Assembly (NCBI GenBank): GCA_022494885.1
Contig: JAGVSM010001345.1
Coordinates: 124,001-188,000, forward strand
Direction of reading: 5' to 3'
DNA length: 64,000 nt
Source: Micrasema longulum
Lineage: Eukaryota; Arthropoda; Insecta; Trichoptera; Brachycentridae
Shown: positions 1 to 11,666 of the stretch, one piece after another
Position numbering within the stretch: the stretch's first letter is position 1
Layout: every line of letters begins with the position of its first letter
Made by a program: the position numbers and the translations under genes
Notes under the pieces: generated by a model
Database searches by the model: none
What the model was told of the DNA's origin: nothing
Seen by the model: the letters and a program-made list of their open reading frames with translations, nothing else

Positions 1-189
1 TCCTGCTTTTAGTTATATTTATTAATTCATTGCTTTTTAATTAAGGTAATATAATTATAAATTACTATCAATATAAATCTCCACCAAAAAGCCACAAAAA
101 GTAGCTAAGTGGGATTTTAATTGTTTAAAATAAAATGTTGGTGTTGATGTTGGTGAATCAATAAGAGAAATGAAAAAAACAACGCCAGG

Positions 190-500
190 GCCGGATCTTT
201 TTCTCTTTCGTTCCTCACTTCTGAGGGTCGTGATCGTCGGTACTCTGATCAGCTATTCCATTGCCAATGCGTCTCCACCCTTCGCGGCTATGCGCCCTCT
301 CCACAGCTCCACATAGAGTCGCCCGTGACATTGTTTTACCCTGGTCGATCCATCGAGCTGCAGTTCTGCCTCTGCTTCTTCGTCCTGGCACCCTGCCGTG
401 ATTATTATTTGCTCCAGATTTTCTGGGTCACGTCTGGCTATGTGTCCGAAGAACTGCAGAATACGTTGGCAGCATATGGCTGGTAGTGGAACTTTCACGT
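190..500 (-). pseudogene. RTE-like non-LTR retrotransposon C-terminal relic
   Basis: The reverse strand encodes RILQFFGHIARRDPENLEQI, the typical segment near the end of RTE-type reverse transcriptase ORFs. The frame then breaks up. The end towards position 190 has the ...GDHDPQ-like 3' sequence often seen in this group. No complete reverse transcriptase is present, so this is a 5'-truncated copy. Confidence 0.6.
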
Positions 501-559
501 TGAGTTCCTCCAGTGTGGAGACATTTGTACTTCTGGGCCCCGATCACAATGGGAAGTTA

Positions 560-1315
560 ACATTTATCTTCAACATATTACAACAGGAACGATAAACACT
601 TTAGAGAAGGTAATATAGAAGTCTAGCCATCTAGAGGACTTATGACCTGTCAGTGGCCACTTTACACACTGAGTAATATTCACCATTCTGCCCATATTTG
701 AACATCTATATTCCTTAAATTCTTTCACCTGTTGATGTTTTTGAAGTTTATTTATTATTTATTTATTACCATTATATTACATACACAAAATTATAATTTA
801 TACAAAGTTGCTTTGACTGCGCAACTAGGGTTATTTACCCCGTTCTAAGACAGGTAAAACAATATAAAAAACAGTAATTAATATATAGAAACAGTTATAA
901 AGATAGAGGAAATAGTGAAAAACAAAGTAAAAAATGGAGTTAAAACATGGTAAAAAATGTAGTAAAAACATATTAAAAATGTTAAAGAGCTGAAACCTTT
1001 ATTTATGCGGGTGAGATTCGCGTAATTGAACTATTTCACCTACATATTCAGCAACGCCTGAAAATGATTTTTTTTCAATTTCCATACTTCTTCAAGGACC
1101 GGGTGAATTTATCAACAATATTTTGAGATTGTCCAAATATTTAGGTCCAGATCATAAGCCCTGTAGATGCCTAAATTTCAATGTTACATTCTTTAAAGTG
1201 TTCTTCATCTCTGTTGTAATATGTTAATATTAACATCTCCCAAGGGAATGGAATCCAGTTCTTGTCCACAAAAATTTGTACAAACTCAAAATATTGTTAA
1301 TTTATCTTTAATTTC
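560..1315. repeat. dispersed inverted-repeat family A, copy interrupted by a LINE tail
   Basis: Shares its left part (acattttagagaagg, ...gaagtctag..., gcttatgacctgtcattggc) and its body (gttaaagagctgaaaccttt) with copies at 4765, 24535, 30455, 41416 and 42345. The right end repeats the left end in inverted orientation. Family members run up to about 600 bp. A LINE 3' end is inserted between about 748 and 982, splitting the body motif. Confidence 0.7.
748..982 (-). mobile_element. LINE 3' untranslated tail nested in family A repeat
   Basis: Read on the reverse strand, it contains gtcttagaacggggtaaata and ends in TAAATAAATA-type repeats, as do tails at 10965, 12290, 16320 and 53420. It interrupts a family A copy between tgaagtt and aaagagctgaaacc. 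It also supplies the uninterrupted version of the 53420-53830 locus. Confidence 0.65.
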
Positions 1316-1499
1316 ATCTACCAAGTAAAATTAAGTATTCTGTATGAAAAGCAGAATATGCACACATTTTTTTCTTCTTAACATGTTCAATTATAGGTTA
1401 CCTACGAAGATGCTTTAAATATTCATGCAAATATACTCATTTTCGTACACAAACATCGGTTTTTCTTTATAGACAATCAAATATAACTCTGTTAACTTC

Positions 1500-1690
1500 A
1501 TATTGTAATCGGGGGCCTGGCTGTCCATGGAATTCTCAGCATTCGATGCCATCGCCACATCTCAAAGGCTATTCTCTATTCTCTCCTGGGGTGGTGTACT
1601 GGATCTTCTCTACACCCTAGAGAGTGATTAATTCCCTAGCACATTATTACTCTGAGGCCCTAGCAGGGGCGAATCGTCAAAATGCACAAC
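1500..1690 (-). pseudogene. RTE-like reverse transcriptase relic
   Basis: The reverse strand reads FEMWRWHRMLRIPWTARP in one frame, the conserved block after the polymerase domain of RTE-like elements. Upstream sequence has many stops. Only this small piece is recognisable. Confidence 0.5.
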
Positions 1691-2671
1691 GTACCATTGT
1701 AATTGACTTTCGATAATAATGTTTTATAGTAAACTAGCGGACCCGCCAGACGTTATCTTGTCCGAAAGTTGGCTTGCCTGCTATTAGCTTGGAAAAATAC
1801 TTTTCATTAATAAGTTGTAATTGTTTGTGATGAAATTCCAAAACTAAAAATTGATAATATTAAGATATTTCATTTAAGTAGGTACCTAGGTTTTTGTTAA
1901 TGGTTGAATTCCAAAACATACAACAAATATATTTTCAAATGTGGCATTCTTTTTGCAAACGTCCAACTCCGGTCGTCTCACCAACAAAGGGGTGTATTTA
2001 TGTAGGAATACGATTTTTTTTAAATGTATTGAATTCAATTTTATTTTAGTGTTACCAAAAATCCAATAAAAAGAAATAAACGGGTAGAAATTATAAGGAA
2101 TTTAAGGAAAGAATCTGATTGAGATCCACAAAAAACAAATGCTGTTTGTAAACATTCAATAAACAAATTTTTTTTACACAAAAAACAACATCATTCCATT
2201 TTTTTGCAAATGCATTCTCCCCGAATGCAGCCCTGGTAGATCGATGAATAAAACATTTTTCTCCTAACTTCTCTTTTACATATTCGATTTAAGATTTTAA
2301 TATCTACGAACACGCACAGCGCAAAGATCTATATTTTTCTGAAAACCGCACGTAAATCGGTTAAGTCGTTTAGGAGGAGTACGGTTATATCACACGTACA
2401 GAGGAATTATACATACATAGTAAATATGTTTATGCGAAAATAAATAAAATGATAGTTATTTGTCACTGGTGCTCGTTGTGTTCAGGAGACCCCCCACTAC
2501 CAATCAGTGTTACCAACTTTTAGAAAAAAAATCTCACTGCACGAGAGCCAAACAGTACTTTTAATTTCTGGATATGCCTCGTATTATCCTATTTCTGTCA
2601 CTTTCCCACATTCTTCTTTCTACTTAATATTTTTTTTTAATAATATAAGTAAAAATTGACGCGAGTAAAAG

Positions 2672-2707
2672 GGTTCTGATGATGAGGTTGTAGCCTCGAA
2701 ATCAACC
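2672..2707 (+). ncRNA. possible degenerate hammerhead-like motif
   Basis: GGTT, then CTGATGA, one extra T, a GAGG/CCTC stem with a 6-nt loop, GAAA, TC and AACC. The flanking GGTT and AACC could form stem I. Stem III is absent, since A15.1 is directly followed by U16.1, so activity is doubtful. The single extra base before stem II is shared with the better copies at 18236 and 52119. Confidence 0.25.
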
Positions 2708-2819
2708 GACGCACAATGGGGCGAACATCCCACATCCTAAAATTCAATAATTTTAAAACCAATAAAACAATCTATTTGGACGAAATATTACTCAAAAAAA
2801 AACATTTCTGTTATTTAAT

Positions 2820-3960
2820 TCTTAGTATGAATAATTATTTGTCAGCAAAAATACACTTTTTGGATACACTTTTTTGGATCTGAACTATAACAAGAGAGTG
2901 TAAAAAGCGTCTTCATTTGTTGATGACCGTGAATAGTTTCTTGCGTGGTGCAGGCAATAATACATGTTTCTTGCTTCTTGAGCAACTTCTGAAAGCTGTC
3001 CCAATGGCAGTAAATATTGATGTTAAACAGTATTTTCTTCATGTATTAGAACCTTTTGTACAGAAGCAGGCACGTACCATTCGTACTTTTGTACATGATA
3101 TTCTTGTACATGATATTGTTTATACATAGCTTCCAAATTCTTCGAGTCATAGGTTTTTCAATTGCCATGGTTTTTAAAATTATGAAAAATCTCTTGATAA
3201 GTTCCTCTATTACTCCAGTTATATTTGCACTACATGTGCAATTAAAAAAAACCTCCTTGCAGTATTCCCATCGTTGGAATTATTACTTCCTTGACAAGGT
3301 TTGCCAATAATTCTTCTTAGCTGTCAGAAATTTTTTATACTTTTGCTTTCTTTATTTATTTTTGGTTTTGGCTTTCCTCGCTCCAAAATAATCATTTTTT
3401 GAATTTTAAATTATAATATTTTTGCAAAATATATTGCATAGATTTGATCCAGCAGTGTTATGTTGAAAGCCCGAATCTGTAAGCTTCTTGTCTGTCTTCT
3501 TTAGTTCTGACGAGTTCCAGATTTTTAATTTCAGGAGGTTTCGCTAAACATATTGTACATCCTGATGAAGATGGAGTGTCTGTCAAAACTTGTGTAACTT
3601 GGCCGTCAATCATAGTCAAAAACATTTGGTACCTTACAGAAGTAGTAGCATGTTCAGAAATAACCACCTGCGTAGGAAGAAGCACTCAAATTTCATGTTA
3701 TATTCCCGAAATAACTTCGCGTGTTTTTGGTGTTTCTTTAGTAAACTCAATTGATATTAGAAGGCAGTATCTATTAGATAATGGTGTTTGATTTTCCCAT
3801 ATCACTAGCTCATTGTGAGAGTCCATCAACTTGAGAGGAACTAAAGAGGCAACACAAAGATTAGCATCTGAAATAAGTTCACTTTCACTAGTTAAAATTT
3901 GTTTGTACTCTGCCTGTCCTAACAATCTATCACACCGCCTTTTTATGTATAGTTTAATTT
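2820..3960 (-). pseudogene. degraded transposon-like coding relic of uncertain class
   Basis: The reverse strand has long open stretches broken by stops: MLGQAEYKQILTSESELISD at the start, MIDGQVTQVLTDTPSSSGCT with a Cys-x-x-Cys-like pair, YRFGLSTQHCWIKSMQYILQ, and near the end MKTLFTLSCYSSDPKKC. I have an impression that the FGLST...WI block occurs in an insect transposon-derived protein family, but I cannot name the superfamily. No terminal repeats were found. Confidence 0.4.
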
Positions 3961-3989
3961 CTAAAGTATCTGATATATTTTTTGGATTT

Positions 3990-4215
3990 AGGTAGTTGAA
4001 GGTGGGTTGAAGCTCCTACCTCAGTTAAAGATTGACAGAGAAGACACGAGGTTGCTGTTTGATGTTTATTAACAAATACAACATACAACATGGCGAATAA
4101 ATTATAAATTATGTCGGACGAGTGTTACGTCGATGATGGGTTGAAGAGACTGCTCTTGAATTACATGCTAGAACTGTGTGACGTCGCGCGTCGTCTCTTT
4201 ATAGACCACGTCCCT
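3990..4215 (-). mobile_element. LTR-like fragment
   Basis: Read on the reverse strand it has a TATA-like ctataaagag, then about 130 bp later TTAATAAA, then cctcgtgtcttctctgtcaa, ending aacccaccttca. That order (promoter, polyadenylation signal, U5 ending in CA) is the layout of a long terminal repeat. Related sequence occurs at 60495-60600 and 63235-63735. No gag or pol sequence is adjacent, so it is probably a solo or partial LTR. Confidence 0.45.
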
Positions 4216-4764
4216 TTGTTATTAATTTCTTCATGGTAGGGACAATGTAAATGTACTGCAGAATAATGCTCCCAGTTTAACGTACAATACTGTAAGAGTT
4301 GCAATATGCGTGTGTATTGGATTCGATAAAAAATGATGACATTGCATCGTCGGTCATTGGTCTACTTCAGGTGAACTAATTTAACACGTGTGTGTCATTG
4401 GCTATGGACTATGGAACCTACATATTGATAGAGTCGATCTTAAGAATCATTTTTACATTGTGGGTAAGAAGGCTGTATCTATATCTGTAACAGTGATACC
4501 ACCAAGATAGCATTTCGATTTTGCTTCCGATATTATTTTATAAGATTGGAGTACTTTACGTATTTTACAATCAAGAACATAATAATAAATGGTGTCTGTC
4601 TCTTTTGTTGTATTGTTTATGTCGTCGGTTATTAAAAAAAAAATTATTTATTATCAATAATCAAAACAATTATTTGTAAGATAACATTTGGTGACCCATA
4701 TTTAGACTCACCGCGAATAAAAATAATCACAATTTTGTGGCTAAAATTGATTTAATTTGAATTA

Positions 4765-5345
4765 AACAATATTTTGAGTTTGTACTAATTTTTGTAGACA
4801 AGGACTGTATACAACTCCCTGGGGAGCCGTTAATATGAACATATAACAACAGAGATCAAGAACATTTTAGAGAAGGAAATATAGAAGTTTAGACATCTAC
4901 AGGGCTTGTGACCGGTCATTGGCTGGTTTGAGTGGCCACTTTACTGACTGTGTAACATTCACCATTCGCATGAGCGAATAATATGGATTTTAACATCTTT
5001 ATCCCTTCAATTCTTTCATTTGTTGATGTTTGTGAAGTTAAAGAGCTGAAACATTTATTTATGCGGGTAAGATTTGTGTAATTGAATTATTTCACTTACA
5101 TACTAGGCAACGCATGAAAAATTTATTTTTTAATTTCTTTACTTCTTCGTGGACTAGATGGATTTATCAAGAATATTTTGAGTTTGTCCAAATTTTTGTA
5201 GACAAGGACGGGATTCAACTCCTTGGGGAGCTGTTAATATTAACATATGACAACTGAGATATTTTCAGGCGTTGCCTAGTGTGTAGGTGAAATAAATAAA
5301 TTACACGAATCTCACCCTCAATTTAACCATCCAATGATAGGTCAT
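4765..5345. repeat. dispersed inverted-repeat family A, long copy
   Basis: Begins aatattttgagtttgt and repeats the same motif in direct orientation near 5170, followed by an inverted piece of the body (caggcgttgcctagt) at about 5265. It therefore has both direct and inverted internal duplications. It shares the gaagttaaagagctgaaac body with other copies. Confidence 0.65.
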
Positions 5346-5839
5346 AAGCCCTTTAGGGCTATGTATAGCGTGTGAGCTCGCCAATATATGACAGTAAAAA
5401 TTTTATTGTCTTTGAATTTCCTAGAGTTTTAACCATCGAAAAAAAAGAAGATTGCAAATCAAATCAACAGACAATGGAAATTTGATGTGTATTATTTTAA
5501 TAGATTGTTTATAACAGAAAAATACATAGAGAAATATGCATTTTTATTTTTTGTAATAAAAACAGTCTAGTAAATTCGAATAAATAAAAATACGCTTTAT
5601 ATTAACAATATTAATTAAAATGCAAAAATAACATTGAATACTTGAAAAATAAATATTATTGAGTGTTACAAACATAATTTAAAAAACGGATAGCGATTAA
5701 AAGTAAAAACTATCTTTAGTTTAATTCTTATAGCGATAAATACATAAACATTATAAAACAGGAATTATACAAATACAAAAATAATATTGTAACTAGGCGG
5801 CTACCTACACGGTTAAATTTCGAAACACCAAGCAATTTC

Positions 5840-6300
5840 TTATCTCGGCTACGCTATGTAAAATGAACAAAAATTTTTAAATTAATCATTTCATCACGTC
5901 ATGAAGTCGCCCCTGGGTAGCGCCTGCTAACGTCAATCAACAAAAACATCCTCGTTTTAATTACAATATTTCGGCTACGCCATGAATCTCTTTTTTAAAT
6001 AATTTCTCACGTCACAAAGTCGCCCCTGGGTAGCACCTGCTAACGTCAATCAACAAAAACATCCTCGTTTTAATTAGAATATTTCGGCTACGCCATGAAT
6101 CTCTTTTTTTAAATAATTTTTCACGTCACAAAGTCGCCCCTGGGTAGCGCCTGCTAACGTCAATCAACAAAAACATCCTCGTTTTTATAACAGTATTTCG
6201 GCTACGCCATGAATTTCTTATAAAAAAATGTCAAAACGTCACAAAGCCACTCTCTGAGTGTCGCTACTGACATCATTTACAAAAACATGATTATTTGGGC
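5840..6300 (+). repeat. 113-114 bp tandem array, about four copies
   Basis: The unit contains aagtcgcccctgggtagc, gctaacgtcaatcaacaaaa and tatttcggctacgccatgaa. The agtcgc landmark recurs at 5905, 6018 and 6132, and in degenerate form (agccac) at 6245. The first three units are nearly identical and the fourth is diverged. Confidence 0.85.
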
Positions 6301-6564
6301 TTTTTTCAGGTACGCAACATTTTTTTTTAAATACACCTACCTAACCGATAAAATACTATTAGTAATCAAACCAAGGTGTGCTTTAAAGTTCCGTATGGCC
6401 AAATAATATTTTTTATTATTAGAATATTATTGACATGTAGTTCAAGCATTGCTGCATTCACGTTGCTTTACTTTTGAGAGCTCAACTGCTATGTTTTTCT
6501 ATGGTTATGTTTACTGTCATCTGTCAAGTATTGGCGAGCTCACAGGCTATACTTACGCCGCCCT

Positions 6565-6635
6565 GTAGATGCCTAGACTTCTATGTTACCTTCTCTAAAA
6601 TGTTCTTTATCTCTGTTTTAATATGTTAATTTGAA
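6565..6635. repeat. family A fragment
   Basis: Contains the inverted terminal part cctgtagatgcctagacttc through ctctgttttaatatgttaat, matching the right ends of the 560 and 41416 copies. Confidence 0.5.
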
Positions 6636-7059
6636 TTTTAAATATTGAGCTTGTCGAAAATAAGTTATTTATTTATCAATAAAAATATATTTTTTTTTTA
6701 TCGATTTTTCAAAAATAAAATGTTATTGCATCCATTCATTTTTGGGGTGCATTTCTTTTTCTAGAATATATATTTTTTTTAATTGGCTCAATTATGCGCA
6801 CGATTTTATTTATGTTCCTCAATAGAAACTTCTTGCTGACAATAAAAATCATTATATCAACTTTCGGCGAAATTCGCTAGTAACGAAAAATTTAAAGAAA
6901 GTATATTTTTAAAAACATTTTAAGTTATGTGTCAAAAAATTTGTAACAAAAAATTATTTAGCTGCATTATACGAGGGTTTGAAATTTCATTTAAAATTAC
7001 TTAATAAACAATTATTTAAAAACATCCAACTTTAAGGTGTTAAAGTTTATTAATATAGC

Positions 7060-7882
7060 AATATACAAAGTAACAAAATAACATATAAAAATGTTTGCTA
7101 CCCACTTCAATCAAATTTAAATAGATTGAATAACTGGTGTATCTATAATAATTTGTTTTTTAATGTTGAAAAATGTAAACTATTATATTTTTGAAGAAAT
7201 AAATCTCCAATTTTTTTTCCGTATTCAATAAACAACATTCAATTGGAAAAAGTCACAGAGATTCTAGATCTTAGTGTCATATTTGATGAAAAACTTGAAT
7301 TCAAAAGCCACATTAACCACATTACTTCTAAAAGTATAAAAACTTTGGGTTTCATTCTTAGAACAATAAAGGATTTTGAATCAGTTTAAATAATGAAACT
7401 CTTGTATATATCCTTGGTTAGAAGCCAATTAGAGTACAACTCTACTATATGGTCCCCCTTTTACAAAATACACATAAATAATGTTGAAAGAGTCCAACGA
7501 AAATTTTTAAGATTCATTAATTTTAAACTGCATATTCCTACAGAACAAATCAACATGTTTTTGTTAAATTTTTGAATTTACCTACACTGAGGATCGCAGG
7601 AAAATAACTGACCTAATATTTTTAGATAAAATCATTAATTCTAAATTCGATTGTTGCGAACTCCTGGATTTAATAAACATTAATATACCAATACGTAGAA
7701 CCAGACAAAATAGTCTATATTATTGTCACCCTTCTCAAACCAACTATCTTTGTCACTCACCAATACCGCGTATACACAGACTAGGAAACGAATGTACCTC
7801 TCATATCGACATTTTTAACTTAAGTCTCTGTAAATTCAAATCATCTCCTTATAAATATTTTGTAATGTTATATAGTAACGAT
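7060..7882 (+). pseudogene. Jockey-like LINE C-terminal relic
   Basis: Forward-strand translation shows degenerate post-polymerase sequence: EKLEFKSHINHITSKSIKTL, then LLYISLVRSQLEYNSTIWSP, then FYKIHINNVERVQRKFLRF. These correspond to the thumb and C-terminal region of Jockey/CR1-type reverse transcriptases. Many stops and frameshifts are present. It abuts an RTE copy at about 7885. Confidence 0.6.
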
Positions 7883-7884
7883 TA

Positions 7885-8812
7885 ACGGATTATTTGCAAA
7901 AGCTATTTATGCTAATGATCTTCTGTATGCGGATGATGCCGTGCTTCTTGCTAGTAGCAAAGAAGACCTTCAATTCTTGGTAACAAAAGTCTACGATGTA
8001 TGCAAGAAAAGCGATTTGCTTATGAATGTTAACTAACTAACTGAATGTTGATAAATCGAAAGTGATGGTTTTTGAAAGGGATGAAAATATAACTAAATGT
8101 GAGATCAGCGTGAACGGAGATATTCTGAATCAGGTAGAAGAATTTGTGTACCTGGGAAGTATGTTTACTAGGGACGGAAAGGCCGATAAAGATATTGAAA
8201 GGAGGGTGAGTGCCGGGAACAGGGTGAACGGTGCACTAAAATCTACTTTGGCAAACAAATGTTTATCGCAGGAGGCTAAACTAGCAGTTCACAACGGAGT
8301 TCTGGTTCCAACTCTAATGTATGGGAGTGAAGTATGGAATTGGAAAAATAGTGATGAAAGTAGGTTGAATGCTGTCGAAATGCGATCCCTCAGTCGAATG
8401 TGTGGTAAAACGATGTATGATAGGTGCACAAATGTCGAGATCCGTGAAGTGTGTAAGGCTGAGACATGCATTATCGACAGAATCAAGAAAGGGGTACTGC
8501 GTTGGTTTGGACATGTAGAGCGAATAAACAGCGAAAGAACGGCAAAAAGGATCTACGATGCAAATGTTGATGGATGCAGAAAACGAGGAAGATCGAGAAA
8601 GACATGGCACGATCAAGTCTATCAAATACTTGAAGATGGATATGTCAAAAGTAGGAATAATCGGCGTGCGTGCATGAGAAGATGTATGAATGTAGAGGAA
8701 GCGAGGTCTGTATGCCAAGATAGAGTGTTATGGCGTTCTATCCTCTCTGCCTACCCCTACGGTGAAACGGCGTGATGGTTTGTTGTTGTTGTTGTTGTTG
8801 TTGTTGATCTGG
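7885..8812 (+). pseudogene. RTE retrotransposon 3' half with TTG-repeat tail
   Basis: The sequence starts inside the polymerase domain with NDLLYADDAVLLASSKEDLQ, which includes the catalytic YADD. A frame break near 8035 precedes a 237-codon open stretch (8062-8775) with [68 protein letters not shown] and LSAYPYGETA. The copy ends gatgg followed by a TTG microsatellite, the usual RTE 3' tail. It is 5'-truncated and dead, but recent enough for a long open frame. Copies at 13625, 28000 and 33674 are related. Confidence 0.85.
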
Positions 8813-9134
8813 TGTTTATTCATTTTATATTTTATATATCTTTTGTATGCTGACATACATACATGTATATATGTATATTTATTGTTATTTTTCTTTTTCT
8901 TTTTATACCCATGTTTAAGTATTGTTTTTAAATTTTTGTATATCTAACTATTTTTTTTGTATATTTTATATTGTGCAAGGCACTTGTGCCGTATAATATT
9001 AAATAAATAAATAAATATACAAAATTGCTATTTTTTTCATAAAAAAAAAATAGATTTAGCATTATGAATCAATGTTTATTTCAATTCTACAATATTAGAC
9101 AAGTTTTTGACAAAATTGAATTTTAAGTCGATTC

Positions 9135-9198
9135 TAGTCCGGCCGCCCGATAGTGTGCGACAGGAAGTCCTGTCGCACACTATCGGGCGGCCGGACTA
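9135..9198. repeat. 64-bp GC-rich perfect palindrome
   Basis: Two 31-nt arms (9135-9165 and 9168-9198) are perfect reverse complements around a 2-nt centre. The arm begins tagtccggccgcccgatagt. Surrounding DNA is AT-rich. With a TA at each end it could be a transposon reduced to its two terminal inverted repeats. Confidence 0.95.
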
Positions 9199-9284
9199 TA
9201 ATATAAGTATAACTGAAAATTAAAATGGTTTTATACAAATGCGTAAATTAATCACGAACGAAATTGATCGTGGTGTGTGAAACA

Positions 9285-9885
9285 GTAAAATAACGCCCTT
9301 ATTTAAATCTGGTAGTGCTTTTGACTCTTCTAATTTTAGACCAATCTCTGTTGTATACAAATTTAGTAAAATTTACGAAAACAAAAATTCAAAATAACTT
9401 CAAAAACACTTTTCGCTTAATGATTTATTACATAAAAAACGATTCGGTTTTACACAGGGTTGATCGACAACCTATGCTAGTGTTGCGCTAATTAAACTTA
9501 CATTACTTTAGATAGTAAACTCTCCTATCGTGAACACATCGGTAATATTGTAAACAAATCTCTTAAACTTCTCAGTTTTATCAATAGAATGACGACGGAC
9601 TTCAAAAATATTAATACCATCAAAACTCTTTACTGCTCACTAGTTCGACCTCATCTAGAATACGCATCTCCAATTTGGTCTACGTTCTACAGGACTTATA
9701 TTGACCATATCGAGTCTGTCCAACACCGTTTTCTTAGTAAAGTGGCATGGTTGCTCGGATTACAAAGGGGTAATTATTCCTATTTTGAAATAGAGCAATC
9801 CTTAATCTGTCTTCATTGGAGAGACATAGAACTGAGATGGACCTAATATGCATATTCAAAATACTTAAATGCGATAAGTGATGTC
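9285..9885 (+). pseudogene. Jockey-like LINE relic with internal deletion
   Basis: The forward strand encodes PLFKSGSAFDSSNFRPISVV and later GFTQG, early reverse transcriptase motifs. It then jumps to SYREHIGNIVNKSLKLLSFI and LYCSLVRPHLEYASPIWSTF of the C-terminal part. The catalytic block is missing, so the middle of the ORF has been deleted. Confidence 0.6.
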
Positions 9886-9979
9886 CCATCACTGCTGCAA
9901 TCAATTTCTTTTTATGTTATTTTTATCCTGCATTTAATCTTATTTCTTCATCATACTTAAGTGATAGAATCTAGAGGGT

Positions 9980-10900
9980 GTATGTAGCTAATTCACGATC
10001 TCAAGGATCAACTTTTACAACGGGTGTACCACAAGGTTCCATATTAGGACCTTTTCTATTCCTCGTCTATATTAATGACTTACCTCATCTTGTCAATAAA
10101 AATCAAGAGATTGTATTATTTGCAGAGGGCACATCGATTCTATTCAAAGTAAAATGACACCAATCTGCTATTGGTGACATCAAAAATTCTCTCTCCATGG
10201 TGTTGAATTGGTTTAATTCTAACAATTTATTATTAAAAGAAAAAAAAATACTAAATGTATAAGATTTGTGACACGTAATGTCAGACAAACTATGTATAGT
10301 GTAAAACTTGAATACAAAAAACTGGATTTTGTGGATACTACTGTATTTTTGGGCATAAAATTTAATGCTAAGCTTCGACGGGGTCCACATATAGCTGGTT
10401 TATCGAACAGACTTAGTTCTGCAGCCTACGGTATTAAAAAGATTCGACATCTTACTGATATAGAAACAGCTAGTTACTTCCACAGAGCTGTGTCTTACGG
10501 TATACTGCTGTGGTGAAATGTCCCAGGTATTGATTCTGGTTTTGTGCTGCAGAAGAGAGCTGTCCGAGCAATTTACAATATGAATCCCAGATAATCACTA
10601 AGAGACAAGTTTAAAGAAATCAATTTATTGGGAGTCACGTGTCAATATATTTATGAAAACTTAATCTTGAGATAAAAATATTGATGATTTTGAGAAGAAC
10701 AGAGATTTCCATAGGTTCAACTTGAGAAATAAAGATATGATAGTTGTGCCCACTATTAGACTGCAAAGCATCAATAATTCTTTTGCCTAAAATTACATAT
10801 TATTGTACAAGTTACCTCTTGAAATTCTGGCTTTGCCAACAAAAATATATTTTTTAAATTGTCAAGTACTGGCTGTTTAGAAAGAGCTACTATAGAATCG
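9980..10900 (+). pseudogene. Jockey-like LINE reverse transcriptase relic
   Basis: Contains [20 protein letters not shown] then NDLP, the classic reverse transcriptase motif 4. Next comes VLFAEGTS where YADD would be, so the catalytic site is lost. Downstream are VFLGIKFNAKLRRGPHIAGL and SRLSSAAYGIKKIR-type thumb sequence. Several stops are present. Confidence 0.65.
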
Positions 10901-10964
10901 AAAAATTTTAGCAGGACAAGACAGCTTGGCATTAGATTCCTGTTTATTAATATTAGTTTGTTGA

Positions 10965-11545
10965 TTTGATTTTTTTTTTGTTTTACGTATTTATTACAGC
11001 AATATACAAGTAATTATTCATACAACAAATTAATTCAGTAGTAAAAGTAAACATACATATTTTTTTTATTTTTGCTGTTGGTTCACCTAAACTGCCTAAC
11101 TAGGGATAGCTTCCCCGTTCTAAGGCAGTTAATTATGTATTTTATAATGATATTTAAAAGTATTTACAGTTTTATCATAATGTGTGCTTTTTCAGTCTTA
11201 AAGGTAAACAATGAATATCCAGAGAAAACATAAATAATACCAAAATCTCTTTAACCTAAGTCCTAAGTCATTACTAGTAAAACAAGAAACCAGCTTACGT
11301 CCTTCTACATCGGACAACAAATTCTCTGACTCCCTCCGACCAATATGGATTAAGAATGGAGTCAACACCTTCCTCAACCTGGCAATCCCATCACATTTCC
11401 ACGAAACTGGGATAAGGTTATATATTATTGCTGCCTTTGAGCCAAAAAAGTATTAACTCCTCTCTGCGGAATCAGATCCTTATTGGAGTGTCTAGTATTA
11501 TAAACATGACAAACCCTTGCGTATTTTTTCCTGTTGAGATTTATT
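10965..11545 (-). mobile_element. LINE 3' end, reverse orientation
   Basis: The reverse strand carries degenerate NTRHSNKDLIPQRGVNTFLA sequence, homologous to the better copy at 16685-16978, followed by a 3' UTR with gccttagaacggggaagcta. It is the same tail family as 748, 12290 and 53420. Confidence 0.55.
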
Positions 11546-11666
11546 TATTATTCTTTAGGTTTAATTTACTAATTGTTGTTGAATATATGGTTGTAATTTG
11601 TTGAAGTTTATAAGAGCTTGTTCAGAAAGGGCGAGTTCGCTGCGATTCTCTCGCGTAATACGCGCG

